Below, piece by piece: positions 38,167 to 47,760 of a stretch of 64,000 nucleotides of DNA. Numbering within the stretch: position 1 is the first letter of the stretch; every line of letters starts with the position of its first letter. The notes under the pieces were generated by a model, which saw only the letters and a program-made list of their open reading frames with translations, was not told the DNA's origin and did not search any database. The stretch comes from Chromatiales bacterium. GTDB lineage: Bacteria > Pseudomonadota > Gammaproteobacteria > Poriferisulfidales > Oxydemutatoraceae. The stretch lies in the NCBI GenBank assembly GCA_014323925.1, contig JACONC010000014.1:1-64000 (forward strand). Direction: 5' to 3'. A program made the translations under genes and the position numbers.

Positions 38167-41086
38167 AGACTTTCTCCATTAGCTTTAGAATCTTGTCCGT
38201 TACATCTAACATATTGTCTTGTTCCATGAGTGGCACCAGTCTCGCATAGATTTCTAATTTAAGTTGTCGTTTCTCGTCGGTATTGTCGTTGAAATTTTCG
38301 AACTTCTCAAAAGAAGTATTTATTTCTATGGCTAGTTGCTTAGGATTTTCCAAGTTTGCTTTTTTAAGACACCAATAGATTAAGAATGTTTCTTTATCCA
38401 ACCCCAATTCTTTTTGTGCTTTCTGACTTTCTATAGCCTCATTAGACAGTTCATAGGCCTTTCGTAAGATTTCCCTTGATTTTTCCTGCCCATCCTTAAA
38501 TTCTTTTAGTATTTCATTTGCTCTCTCATCTATAGAAATAAGCGCCGGATTTTCGTTTTGCTCCTCATTTGCCATCTTTATTATGGATTTTAGAAGATTC
38601 ATCACTTTGATAATTTCGCTGGTAGTTTTATCTTTTTTGAGCTTCGTTAAAGTTTCGGCATTAATTTCAAAAACTTGGTCAACCTTATATGTATGTGCTT
38701 GTAGATTTTCTCGGATAAATCTTTCCGTTTTTCGGCCTAATTCATCCAAAAATTTAGTTTCCTTCGCATCGGGATCTCCGCTATATGCTCTAATTAAAAG
38801 TCGCTGAATCTCGATAATATTTTGGTATTTGGACATGTAAGGTTGTAGTCTTTTATCTGGAGAAAGCACTTCGTAAGCATCTTCCAGTTCTTTTGCTTTT
38901 GCTACAAACTCATCTCTTATCTTAGAGTCTTTGAAATCTTCATAAAGTAGCTTTTCTACTAATTTATCGTCTTGGGTTGCCAAGATCATAGGCAAATAAC
39001 CCAACTCCTCATCTATTAGGTTTTTGAACCTATCAAACAGGCGATCTATATCTTCTATTACAGCATTCACTTCGTTGGCATCAAAGGCTAATGCTTTACT
39101 CATAGACTTGAAAATTCCAACAAAATCTACTATTAATCCACAAGGTTTGCGAATACCTGTGCTATTTTCATAAGGTCTATTGACTCGCGCAATAGCCTGC
39201 AACAATACATGATCACGCATAGGTTTATCCAAATACATACAGTAGAGTATAGGGGCATCGTAGCCGGTCAGTAGTTTATCGGTCACTATCAAAATATGAG
39301 GCTCGCTATCCGCTTTCTTAAAAAACTCTCTAGTTTGTTTTTCTTCGGCTTCGCTCTTTTGATATTTATCAAGTATTCCTCGGTCATTATGCCCTTTTGA
39401 ATAAATTGCTTGCGACATTCCGGGTAAAAGTTTATCTAACGCCTCTTTATAAAGTGCACAAGCCTCTCTATCAACGGCAACAACAAAAGCCTTATAACCT
39501 AACGGTTGCACCTTTTCTTTGAAGTGATCGGCAATAAATGCGGCAACCTTATCAATCCGGTCATCGGCTTTCAAAAAAGTTTTAAGGCGCACAGCTTTTC
39601 TAAGCACTTCGTTCAAATCGTCTATATCGCTAACACCCTCGCTCTCTGCTTGCTGTAGAAATTCCTCTTCCAACAACTCGTCAGAAAGTTTTAATTGGTT
39701 GGGGACATTTTCATACCTTAGCTGTAAAGTTGTACCATCCTCTATGGACTCTCGTATTGAATATTTATCCAGATAGCCTTCTTTATCGTACTTACCGAAA
39801 ATCTTAAAGGTGCCTTTGCCGCTAGCGGTTTTATCTACCGGCGTTCCGGTGAAGCCAAATAGCGTGGCATTGGGCAAGGCAGCGGTAAGGTAATTTCCTA
39901 AATCTTTATTAACTGAACGATGCGCCTCGTCAATCAAAACATAAAAATCCTGACGAGTGCAGCTGTTATTTTTAATTTGATCAAACTTATGGATCATTGA
40001 AATAATCAAACCACCAGCATTCGCCTTTAATATTTCTTGCAATTCTATTTTACTCTCGGCTTTACGGACCACGATTTCTTGGTGGCTTTCTATCAAGCGG
40101 TCAATCCAACCCGAAAGCTGTCCTTCGAGTTCTTGTCTATCTATAATCATCATCACCGTTGCGTTTGGTTTCCTCTCTAAAATTATGCGTGCCGCAGTAA
40201 TCATCGTGAAGGTTTTCCCAGATCCTTGAGTATGCCAAATCAGCCCTCTCGTTTTGTTTTTCTCCTTCGTACATCGCTTATCAATCTTATCTATGGCTCT
40301 TATCTGATGTTGTTGCAATACGGTCTTTTTTAGTTCATCATCCTTATAAAAAAATAATACACATTGTCTAACTAGTCTCAAAAAGTTGGCTTTATCAAAA
40401 AAAGATTTAACCGCCTCTTCCCAAGTGATGTTTTTCTCTCTTTTGTGCTTTAATTCTTTTTTCCAGTTAAAGATATTTTTTCTTGAATAGTTCCAAGTAG
40501 CTCCGTAGAAATACTCGCAAACATCAGCTATGTTAAAGACTTGCGGACAACACAACATCTCAGGCGTTTGTTCTTCATAGCGTGCAAGTTGTGTTATAGC
40601 CTCTTGCATAGGGTCTTTATTTTTAGGATTCTTGTTTTCTACAATGGCAAGCGGTATACCATTGACAAGGAATATAATGTCCGAACGATTTTTATGTGAG
40701 ATACTGGCATGCGCCCATTCTTGGGTGATATAAAACTCGTTATTCTCAGGATTCTCGAAGTCTATAGGGAAGATAGGTCGCTCTCTTCGCTCCTGCTGAT
40801 CATAAAAACTTCTGCGTCCTTGTAGCCAATCCAAAACTTGTTTGTTACCCTCCATAGTATCCGGAATATTCTCTATATTTCTGATAATCCCTCGTGCGTC
40901 ATCCTCATTTATAAATGGATTGAGCCGTACTAAATTTTGCGCCAATATATCATAGAAAAATTTGCCTTGTGTTCCTGCCCTGAAAGCCGATGCCTTTTCT
41001 ACTGTTATATATTGCCAACCAATATGCTGTGCGTATTTGATAAAAGGCTTTTGCACGGCTTCCCTTTCGGTTATCAAACGAGACAT
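38153..41086 (-). CDS. hsdR: type I restriction endonuclease subunit R
   Basis: 977 aa. The N-terminal PD-(E/D)xK nuclease motif is SDIIFLVNGIPLAIVENKNP. Helicase motif I is GLIWHTQGSGKTF near residue 280. The DEAH box is VLIDEAHRS, motif III GFTGTP and motif VI LLQAIARVNRP. It translocates DNA and cuts when HsdS meets unmodified sites. It starts directly at the end of the Fic gene (TAATG overlap). It is full length with all motifs, so probably active. Confidence 0.93.
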   Translation of the reverse strand: MSRLITEREAVQKPFIKYAQHIGWQYITVEKASAFRAGTQGKFFYDILAQNLVRLNPFINEDDARGIIRNIENIPDTMEGNKQVLDWLQGRRSFYDQQERRERPIFPIDFENPENNEFYITQEWAHASISHKNRSDIIFLVNGIPLAIVENKNPKNKDPMQEAITQLARYEEQTPEMLCCPQVFNIADVCEYFYGATWNYSRKNIFNWKKELKHKREKNITWEEAVKSFFDKANFLRLVRQCVLFFYKDDELKKTVLQQHQIRAIDKIDKRCTKEKNKTRGLIWHTQGSGKTFTMITAARIILERKPNATVMMIIDRQELEGQLSGWIDRLIESHQEIVVRKAESKIELQEILKANAGGLIISMIHKFDQIKNNSCTRQDFYVLIDEAHRSVNKDLGNYLTAALPNATLFGFTGTPVDKTASGKGTFKIFGKYDKEGYLDKYSIRESIEDGTTLQLRYENVPNQLKLSDELLEEEFLQQAESEGVSDIDDLNEVLRKAVRLKTFLKADDRIDKVAAFIADHFKEKVQPLGYKAFVVAVDREACALYKEALDKLLPGMSQAIYSKGHNDRGILDKYQKSEAEEKQTREFFKKADSEPHILIVTDKLLTGYDAPILYCMYLDKPMRDHVLLQAIARVNRPYENSTGIRKPCGLIVDFVGIFKSMSKALAFDANEVNAVIEDIDRLFDRFKNLIDEELGYLPMILATQDDKLVEKLLYEDFKDSKIRDEFVAKAKELEDAYEVLSPDKRLQPYMSKYQNIIEIQRLLIRAYSGDPDAKETKFLDELGRKTERFIRENLQAHTYKVDQVFEINAETLTKLKKDKTTSEIIKVMNLLKSIIKMANEEQNENPALISIDERANEILKEFKDGQEKSREILRKAYELSNEAIESQKAQKELGLDKETFLIYWCLKKANLENPKQLAIEINTSFEKFENFNDNTDEKRQLKLEIYARLVPLMEQDNMLDVTDKILKLMEKVYGSR

Positions 41087-41664
41087 TATTGATTGCTTTT
41101 GTTGATTAAATGAACAATTAGATTGATAACGGTATCTTTATCTTTGGTTTTGCTTTCGGCAACCAAAAGTGTCAATGCAATTAAAGCATTGTCGGCGATG
41201 CGTTTACTGCCTTTCGCCGAATACAGAAGTTTGTTTAAGTTTAAGAACCAGATAAAGATGAAAGCGCCGATTCTTTTATTACCATCCACAAAAGGATGAT
41301 TCTTAACAATAAAATAAAGCAGGTGTGCCGCTTTCTCTTCAATACTCGGATAAAGATCCTTGCCACTGAAAGTTTGATAGATAGCATTTAGCGAACTATC
41401 AAATCCACTTTGCTCTCTCTCTTTACCGAATAAATCAGTCGCTTGCTTTTTCTCAATGAGCTTCTTTTGCAGATGTGCTATAGCAGACGAGGCATTTTCA
41501 TAATTAATAGCAGATCCTTGTTGCGATGTCGTTTGCTCTATGCTCAGAGCATTGCGGTCGTATGCGTCTAAAGTTGCAATTGCATAAGAGTAGTCCTTAA
41601 TAATATAAGAAAGTTCCGATACTGCATCGTGATTCAAACCAAGGTCTTGTAAAAATTCTTTCAC
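41086..41664 (-). CDS. Fic/Doc-family protein inside the hsd operon
   Basis: 192 aa. The Fic core HPFVDGNKRIGAFIF lies near residues 117-131. This is between canonical Fic (HPFx[DE]GNGRxxR) and Doc (HxFx[ND]xNKR); the GNKR form recalls Doc-like and RhuM-associated Fic proteins. Fic enzymes transfer AMP or related groups to proteins, while Doc phosphorylates EF-Tu. The N-terminal part is helical. Its ends overlap hsdS (4 bp) and hsdR, so it is co-translated with them. No separate antitoxin is adjacent. Confidence 0.8.
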   Translation of the reverse strand: MKEFLQDLGLNHDAVSELSYIIKDYSYAIATLDAYDRNALSIEQTTSQQGSAINYENASSAIAHLQKKLIEKKQATDLFGKEREQSGFDSSLNAIYQTFSGKDLYPSIEEKAAHLLYFIVKNHPFVDGNKRIGAFIFIWFLNLNKLLYSAKGSKRIADNALIALTLLVAESKTKDKDTVINLIVHLINKSNQ

Positions 41665-42866
41665 TGCAGTTCTAACTCCGAAACATCAATAGCCAGTTTA
41701 TCTACTCTAATTTGTCCAGTCATTAGTTTATTGAGCATAGATTTGAAAAGTGCTTGCAATGCAGATTTTTGCCCCTCATAGTTTTCAATCCTTTCATCTA
41801 TTATAGAAAGGATTGAGGCGATTTTCTTTTGCTCAGGAAGAGGCGGGATCTTTATATCTTGTGCATACGCGGTATTTCTATTCAAACCAGGTACCGCAGA
41901 ATCCGAATTTAATCTATCTAACGCAAGACCCTTAAGCAAATAGTAAAGAAAATCTAAATCACATTTTGTGTCACTTTTCGATACATAAAAAGTAGTATCA
42001 ATAGGGAAAAATGATATATCACTCTTATAAACAGATCCTATCGTTCCTTTTCTACCAATAATGATTCCTGGTTCTGTTACCAATGGTTCATTATGCTTTC
42101 CTATTAAGCCAGCAGAACTAAACACTGGCACATCACCTAAAATTCTCTTCTGCTTTGGTAACGATTTACCATAATTTAAAACCGCTACCTCCCCCAACTT
42201 TATCTCCCGCCATCCCTTCCAATAAATCGTTTTACCTTTTGTTTTTTCGCTCTTCGTTCCATAAGTGAAAAGATGTTGCATCATGGATTTTTTGAGCTCT
42301 TTTATGGTTTTTATAAGCTCATCTTTAGCATCAATGTTCTGTTCAATCTTTGATAAAACGGTAGCGATTTTCTTTTGCTCAGAAAGAGGAGGAATAGGGA
42401 TAGAAAAATTTTCAAAATTTTTTTTATTTAATATTGGGACTGTTACTTTTGCGGCACTCTGGATTAAACGTTGCCGGCAGTTATGAAGCATATAATATAT
42501 AAAATGTGGGTTATAGTTAGAATTTACTATAACAGAATTAATTTGCTGATTTGTAGTTGAATAATTATCGTTAATCATTCCTAATTTTCCGATATTACCA
42601 ATACAACCAACTAAAATAGAATTCTGAGGTACAGGAGTACAGCGCTCATATCCTGCCTGAGTTAATTTTCTATGTGCTGATTGGACATATTTACCATTAT
42701 CAAGATCAGCAGGAGATATAAGATTGTATTCACCACCGTAGAAATTTTCATTTTTTGTGCTGGGTGTAGAGCCTGTTATCACTTCCCCTATCTCTTTAAT
42801 TTTAGTAATACTCCAACTCTCTGGTATCTCTCCAATTTCAGTTTGTTTCATTTTTTCTTGCATCAT
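41661..42866 (-). CDS. hsdS: type I restriction specificity subunit S
   Basis: 401 aa with two target-recognition domains. The first opens IPESWSITKIKEIGEVITGS and the second opens GWREIKLGEVAVLNYGKS. Each is followed by the conserved spacer helix (PPLSEQKKIATVLSKIEQNI; PPLPEQKKIASILSIIDERI). The two spacers are close repeats, the usual site of domain shuffling. The N-terminal half resembles the half-targets of other islands less than the spacers do. It recognises the DNA sequence for both HsdM and HsdR. Confidence 0.92.
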   Translation of the reverse strand: MMQEKMKQTEIGEIPESWSITKIKEIGEVITGSTPSTKNENFYGGEYNLISPADLDNGKYVQSAHRKLTQAGYERCTPVPQNSILVGCIGNIGKLGMINDNYSTTNQQINSVIVNSNYNPHFIYYMLHNCRQRLIQSAAKVTVPILNKKNFENFSIPIPPLSEQKKIATVLSKIEQNIDAKDELIKTIKELKKSMMQHLFTYGTKSEKTKGKTIYWKGWREIKLGEVAVLNYGKSLPKQKRILGDVPVFSSAGLIGKHNEPLVTEPGIIIGRKGTIGSVYKSDISFFPIDTTFYVSKSDTKCDLDFLYYLLKGLALDRLNSDSAVPGLNRNTAYAQDIKIPPLPEQKKIASILSIIDERIENYEGQKSALQALFKSMLNKLMTGQIRVDKLAIDVSELELQ

Positions 42867-42882
42867 GGTCGTAATCCTGAAG

Positions 42883-44679
42883 TCACTTTAGTTCAATCAT
42901 AGAAATAATTTTATTCATCTCTTTATCCAAGCGGTTAGATTGACTGTGTAGTGTTTTTAGTTCAGTCAATATGTCAGGAATTTCCCTATAAGTTTCTACA
43001 TCGCTCAAGCTGATATAGCGCGACGGTGATAGATTGTAGTCGTTCTTTTCTGCATCTTTAATCGTGATGACTTTGACGAATTTCTCTTGGTCTTTGCCTG
43101 CTATGAAGGCTTGGGTTATTTTTTCAATACTCTCATCGGAAATATGGTTTTTAGGTCTCCCTTTATAAAATTCTTGGCTGGCATTCAATAAAATAATTTT
43201 TCCTTTCTTGTCAGCAGATTTCTGTTTGTTTAAGAAAACAATAATACCTGCCGCAGTTGTATTATAAAAAAGGTTTTCGGGGAATAGAATCACACCCTCT
43301 ATCAAGTCTTGTTCTACGAACCACTTGCGTATAAGTTTCTCTTTATCATCGTGTTTACTACCGCTACCGCGAGTAACTGCTCCGGTATCCAGCACGATTG
43401 CAGCTCTACCCTTTGAGTTAAGAGATGCCGCTGCTACTTGTACCCATGCCCAATCTCCTTTCCCTGATGTGAAGCCGCCGTAATTTTCAAAACGTTCCCA
43501 TGGATCATTTTCATAAATTTTTGTATCAAACGGCTGGTTCCACATTGGGTTGGCTATTACGATATCGTAAGTTTTCAACCGCCCACTCTTAGTTTTAAAT
43601 TTAGGATTTTCCATAGAATCCCCTCTTTGTATATCGCCTTCAATATCGTGGAGGACTTTGTTCATACAACCTAGGGCAAAATTTTCTCGGCCAAGCTCCT
43701 GCCCATATAGCTTAAGCGGCTTTTTGTTTAATGGGTCGTTTTCTTTGAGTACCAGTTGCAACTTCACCAATAACCCAAAAGAACCGCAGGCAAAATCATA
43801 AGCAGTTTCTCCACCTTGCGGTCGTAGAATTTTTGCCATAACAAAACCCACCTCGCGAGGTGTAAAAAATTCTCCTGCCGACTGTCCGCTATCTTCGGCG
43901 AATTTCCTCAGCAGATATTCATAGGCGCGCCCCAAAAAGTCAGGTTCTACATCTCGTAAACCTAAACGATAACGCGGATTAGAAAAAGCATCTATGACCC
44001 CTCTTAAAGCAGCGTCGCTGATTTCCCTCTCTCCTTGCAACGATGCATTGTAGTCCACTATATCAATCACACCACTAAGGGAATGATTAGGATTTGCCTT
44101 TACGATATCGCGCATAGTCAGTGTCAATTGCTCACCTAAAGAATTGGGTCGTTTAGCTTTAGGCCACTTAAAATTTTCTTCTCCACTAACGACCGACCAC
44201 TTCGCCGATGGTGGAATATAAAAGCGGACAAGCGCTTTATCCTTTCTGATAAGTTCCAATGCTGTCTCTTTGCTTCCTACTCCGTCGGCAACTCTCTTGA
44301 CCTCGTCATCAAACACATCAGAAAGCCGTTTAATGAAAAGCAACGGTAATATATAATCCTTAAATTTAGGTGCGTCTTTTGCGCCGCGAATAGAGCAAGC
44401 GGCACTCCACAGCATCTGCTCCATAGACTGGGTACTCAAAACCTGACTCCTAGTCACACCTCTTTTAGAACGCTGCGAACTCATATCAGTGTCAACGGTT
44501 TCATCTATATGCAACACCTCATCATAAAGTTTATCAATCTTCTCTTTCGCTGACTTCCTAATAGCCGTTTTGCCATTCTCCCAACGATTTACCGTCGCAA
44601 AAGAAACACCCAACCTAGAAGCTAACTCCTCTTGACTTAAGCTAAGTTTTTTTCTGATTTCTGTTAATTTTTCTTGCAT
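42883..44679 (-). CDS. hsdM: type I methyltransferase subunit M with fused N-terminal XRE domain
   Basis: 598 aa. Residues 1-57 are an XRE/Cro helix-turn-helix (LSLSQEELASRLGVSFATVN; RWENGKTAIRKSAKEKI). After a linker (60-75) follow HsdM_N (MLWSAACSIRGAKDAPKFKD) and the N6-adenine methylase: SAM motif FACGSFGLLVKL and catalytic NPMWNQPF. It methylates adenine at the sites set by HsdS. The XRE fusion suggests it also senses its own promoter: a perfect 14-bp palindrome lies 33-46 bp upstream of its start. It is the first gene of the minus-strand operon M-S-Fic-R-protease. Confidence 0.9.
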   Translation of the reverse strand: MQEKLTEIRKKLSLSQEELASRLGVSFATVNRWENGKTAIRKSAKEKIDKLYDEVLHIDETVDTDMSSQRSKRGVTRSQVLSTQSMEQMLWSAACSIRGAKDAPKFKDYILPLLFIKRLSDVFDDEVKRVADGVGSKETALELIRKDKALVRFYIPPSAKWSVVSGEENFKWPKAKRPNSLGEQLTLTMRDIVKANPNHSLSGVIDIVDYNASLQGEREISDAALRGVIDAFSNPRYRLGLRDVEPDFLGRAYEYLLRKFAEDSGQSAGEFFTPREVGFVMAKILRPQGGETAYDFACGSFGLLVKLQLVLKENDPLNKKPLKLYGQELGRENFALGCMNKVLHDIEGDIQRGDSMENPKFKTKSGRLKTYDIVIANPMWNQPFDTKIYENDPWERFENYGGFTSGKGDWAWVQVAAASLNSKGRAAIVLDTGAVTRGSGSKHDDKEKLIRKWFVEQDLIEGVILFPENLFYNTTAAGIIVFLNKQKSADKKGKIILLNASQEFYKGRPKNHISDESIEKITQAFIAGKDQEKFVKVITIKDAEKNDYNLSPSRYISLSDVETYREIPDILTELKTLHSQSNRLDKEMNKIISMIELK

Positions 44680-44711
44680 TATATGATCTCCTAGTGTAGA
44701 ATCGTATATTA

Positions 44712-44725
44712 TATGTTATAACATA
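44712..44725. promoter_or_regulatory. 14-bp palindromic operator candidate between hsdM and CBASS
   Basis: TATGTTATAACATA is fully self-complementary, and a second, imperfect copy (aagtataactt, 44726-44736) follows directly. The site sits in the divergent gap between hsdM (starts 44679) and the CBASS effector (starts 44786), so one protein bound here could control both. The XRE domain of HsdM is the obvious candidate. Confidence 0.55.
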
Positions 44726-44785
44726 AAGTATAACTTATAAGGTATATTACATGAGCACAATCGCAACAGTTATTTATTAATAAGT

Positions 44786-45742
44786 GTGGATAATAGAACA
44801 AACAAAGAAAAAACTCAAAGACATTTTAAGATCCTCGCCTTAGATGGAGGAGGAGTAAAAGGCATTTTCTCTATCCAGTTATTATCACTTATAGAAAAAG
44901 AACTTGGGATAAGAGTATATGACACTTTTGATATTATAGTGGGGACAAGTACGGGAAGTATTGCCGCAGGTGCTATATCAATAAAATATCCACTAGAAAA
45001 ACTTGTAGGAAACTATACAACATGGGCAAAAGAGGTATTCAAGAAAAAAAGAATAGGCTCATGGATACACTGGTGTTCAAAATATGATTCCAAGCCATTA
45101 GAAGATCACCTTCATCAAACATTTGAAAATATAAAATTAGGTGACATAGAAAAACCTCTGATTATTAATGCTACAGATGCTAGCCATGGTGGTGTTTATG
45201 TTTTCAAGTCAAGCTACCAAAAAAAGCAACGAGGGGAGGAGAATTATTCTAGAGATGGTAATACCCCTTTATTTAAGGCAGTTTTGGCCTCTTGCGCTGC
45301 TCCGACTTATTTCGACCCGATAGATATAAACGGGGTTCTCGTCTGTGATGGCGGTCTCTGGGCAAACAATCCTGCGCTTGTAGGGTATGTTGATGCAAAA
45401 GTGAATTTTCAGGCTACATCTATAAAAATTTTTTCACTGGGAACAGGTATAAAAAAGCAGTCTTATAAATGGCCGAGATTTGGAGCATGGGGATTCTGCA
45501 CTGGATGGAGAAGAACAGAGTTTGTAGATTTTGTTATGTCCTGCCAGACGATGTTTCCTCAAAATTCGTTACAGCTGATTGATAGCGAAGGTATCTTACG
45601 CATTAACCCAGAGATTAAAAAATGCAGACTTGATAATTACAAAGCCATCCCCACATTGACGGCAACTGCTAAGACAGAGTTTGCAGATAAACGAACACAA
45701 ATTAAAAATTTTTTAACCGACGAGGTTGATTATGCTACATAA
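44786..45742 (+). CDS. patatin-like phospholipase, CBASS effector (CapV-like)
   Basis: 318 aa with a GTG start. The oxyanion motif ALDGGGVKGIFSIQLL is at the N-terminus, the nucleophile elbow IIVGTSTGSIAAG near residues 51-63, and the dyad Asp in LVCDGGLWANNPA. This is the patatin fold of CapV, an inner-membrane phospholipase that is activated by a cyclic nucleotide and kills the infected cell. The CD-NTase gene starts 24 bp downstream. It is a full catalytic set of normal length, so it is probably active. Confidence 0.88.
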   Translation: MDNRTNKEKTQRHFKILALDGGGVKGIFSIQLLSLIEKELGIRVYDTFDIIVGTSTGSIAAGAISIKYPLEKLVGNYTTWAKEVFKKKRIGSWIHWCSKYDSKPLEDHLHQTFENIKLGDIEKPLIINATDASHGGVYVFKSSYQKKQRGEENYSRDGNTPLFKAVLASCAAPTYFDPIDINGVLVCDGGLWANNPALVGYVDAKVNFQATSIKIFSLGTGIKKQSYKWPRFGAWGFCTGWRRTEFVDFVMSCQTMFPQNSLQLIDSEGILRINPEIKKCRLDNYKAIPTLTATAKTEFADKRTQIKNFLTDEVDYAT

Positions 45743-45766
45743 AATATTTTAGAAACGGAGGCGACT

Positions 45767-47449
45767 ATGCAACACGGCACATATTTTGAAAAATTTCTAG
45801 AAGATACAGTAAATTTAAATAAATCTAGAATTGATAAATTAAAACAGCATGTAAATGCTATCACTGATTTTATCGCTGAAAATCATAGCAGTTATCAAGC
45901 ATATAGTAATCAGGGTTCGTATGCACTCAAAACTATTATCAAACCAGTTGACGATAACGATGAGTTTGATGCTGATATTTTAGTTTTTATAAAAGACAGT
46001 AATTTTAACCCCCACCTATATCGCACTGATTACGTAGAGCAAGTCTATCGAGTATTCAAAGACAATAAGACTTATAAAGATAAAGTCAAAAAGAATACTA
46101 GGTGTGTAACAATTGAATATACAGGAGACTTCCACTTAGATGTCGTTCCTTGCATAGAACATAATGGCAATCATTATATTTGTAATCCCAAAGATAAAAA
46201 GTATGAAGAAACAGACGGAGATAGTTATAAAAAATGGTTATTAGAAAAAAACAAAACTGTCGGCGCAGGAAGCAATAATTTTAGAAAGACGACTAAACTG
46301 TTAAAGTATTTAAGAGACCACAAAAACACCTTTTCAGTCAAATCTATACTACTCACCACTCTATTGGGTAATCAGGTATATGATAACGAAAACGACGAAA
46401 TTTTTCCTGATCTTCCAACAACATTAAAAACGCTTTCAACCCGTCTAAATCGTTTTCTTCAAACTTATACGACAATGCCTATTATTACAAATCCTGCTCT
46501 TATTAGTGAAAACTTTAATAGACATTGGGATCAAAATAAATATCAGAATTTCCGAGATAAAATTAAGTTATATACTGATAAGATAAATGAGGCTTATGAA
46601 GAGACAGATCATAATGAAAGCGTAAAAAAATGGAGAGAGATATTCGGAGATGACTTTGGTGAATTAAAAAAAGATGAGTCGTCAAACTCTAACAATACTA
46701 AAACTGCTGCCACTACAACATTAGTAACCCCGACTGTGGCTGCAAAGAAACCATACGCTACTGATAAAAATACAGAAAAAGTACGGTCGTTCAAGCCATT
46801 CCTTGATGAACTACAGAAGATAAAAGAATTTCCCCCCACATCAATAGTCTATTATCAAAAAGATACAAATACATTAGCTATAGATCTTAAGGTTTTACCC
46901 TGTCATTATGTGGAAGATAAAACTCAAATATCTGGATGGGTAGTAAAACACTGTGATACGAATGCAAAAGGAGTTATTACTGGTGAATATGCCGTTATCA
47001 TTGATCTGAAAACCGGAAGAGTATATGAATTTGAAGGAAAAATAAAACAAATTGCTAAAGAACTTAAAAGAAAATATGCTGATTTGCACCTATATCCCAA
47101 TGGTAGTTGCTGCCTTGGTATAGACATAGAAAAGAAAAAGAAATCTTTGAGTGAATTTGTTATAAATGATGTATTTCCTTACTTTGTTTGGCAAGCTTAC
47201 TATGCGAAGTATAAAGAGATACCACCAGTCGGCGAATATTCACATGGATCTAAAGGATTAAAAGAAGCTCAAAACGATTATGAATCCACTATGGTACATC
47301 CACGTAAAGCAGGTGCACATAGAAATAAGCCGTGCCCTTGCGGAAGCGGTAAAAAATACAAAAAATGTTGTTGGATAAAAGACAATAAAATGAGCATTAC
47401 TTTAGGAGAGTCTAAGCGTAGCTCTATCCACAATGCTACTTCTTTTTAG
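45767..47449 (+). CDS. CD-NTase (cGAS/DncV-like) with C-terminal E2-like region and SEC-C domain
   Basis: 560 aa, with a good ribosome site (cggagg). The nucleotidyltransferase core: NQGSYALKT near residues 48-56, the metal-binding DEFDADILVF near 65-74 and a third acidic residue in FHLDVVPC near 123-130. This is the order of SMODS/CD-NTase enzymes that make cyclic oligonucleotides. A Thr/Ala-rich linker follows (about 305-330). Residues about 350-505 show YPNGSCCLG (near 442-450) and PVGEYSHGSKG, which recall E2-like proteins; the domain call is inference. The end is a SEC-C zinc motif (PCPCGSGKKYKKCCW, near 521-535). With the patatin gene it makes a two-gene CBASS. Confidence 0.85.
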   Translation: MQHGTYFEKFLEDTVNLNKSRIDKLKQHVNAITDFIAENHSSYQAYSNQGSYALKTIIKPVDDNDEFDADILVFIKDSNFNPHLYRTDYVEQVYRVFKDNKTYKDKVKKNTRCVTIEYTGDFHLDVVPCIEHNGNHYICNPKDKKYEETDGDSYKKWLLEKNKTVGAGSNNFRKTTKLLKYLRDHKNTFSVKSILLTTLLGNQVYDNENDEIFPDLPTTLKTLSTRLNRFLQTYTTMPIITNPALISENFNRHWDQNKYQNFRDKIKLYTDKINEAYEETDHNESVKKWREIFGDDFGELKKDESSNSNNTKTAATTTLVTPTVAAKKPYATDKNTEKVRSFKPFLDELQKIKEFPPTSIVYYQKDTNTLAIDLKVLPCHYVEDKTQISGWVVKHCDTNAKGVITGEYAVIIDLKTGRVYEFEGKIKQIAKELKRKYADLHLYPNGSCCLGIDIEKKKKSLSEFVINDVFPYFVWQAYYAKYKEIPPVGEYSHGSKGLKEAQNDYESTMVHPRKAGAHRNKPCPCGSGKKYKKCCWIKDNKMSITLGESKRSSIHNATSF

Positions 47450-47450
47450 C

Positions 47451-47756
47451 TTACACCCGACTATACCATTCGGTTCCGTATACTCGGATGTGTTCAAGGA
47501 GTGTCGGGTTGTCTATAGTGCGGTATAGTATCAGGTCTACTGTTTGTGCCATTGGAATTTCGTCTAAGGCTGCGCCGATGCGAGCTTGGTCGCTGAGGCT
47601 AATGTGGTCGCCGAATAGCACAATATCTATATCCGAGGTGGCGGTGTTAGTGCCGGTAGCTCTAGAACCGAATAGTACAGCGCGCTCTACTTTGTTATAG
47701 CCAGAAATAATATTAATAATTGCCTTACGGTGTTTATCTTTGATTTGGTGTGCCAT
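47451..47756 (-). CDS. mntA: MntA-like minimal nucleotidyltransferase antitoxin
   Basis: 101 aa. The MNT motif AVLFGSRATGTNTATSDIDI (GSRA-x9-DID) carries the catalytic Ser and the two Asp residues. It pairs with the HEPN gene 4 bp upstream on its strand. In characterised HepT/MntA systems the nucleotidyltransferase AMPylates the HEPN ribonuclease and neutralises it. It converges with the CBASS gene, 1 bp apart. Confidence 0.85.
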   Translation of the reverse strand: MAHQIKDKHRKAIINIISGYNKVERAVLFGSRATGTNTATSDIDIVLFGDHISLSDQARIGAALDEIPMAQTVDLILYRTIDNPTLLEHIRVYGTEWYSRV

Positions 47757-47760
47757 TGCC

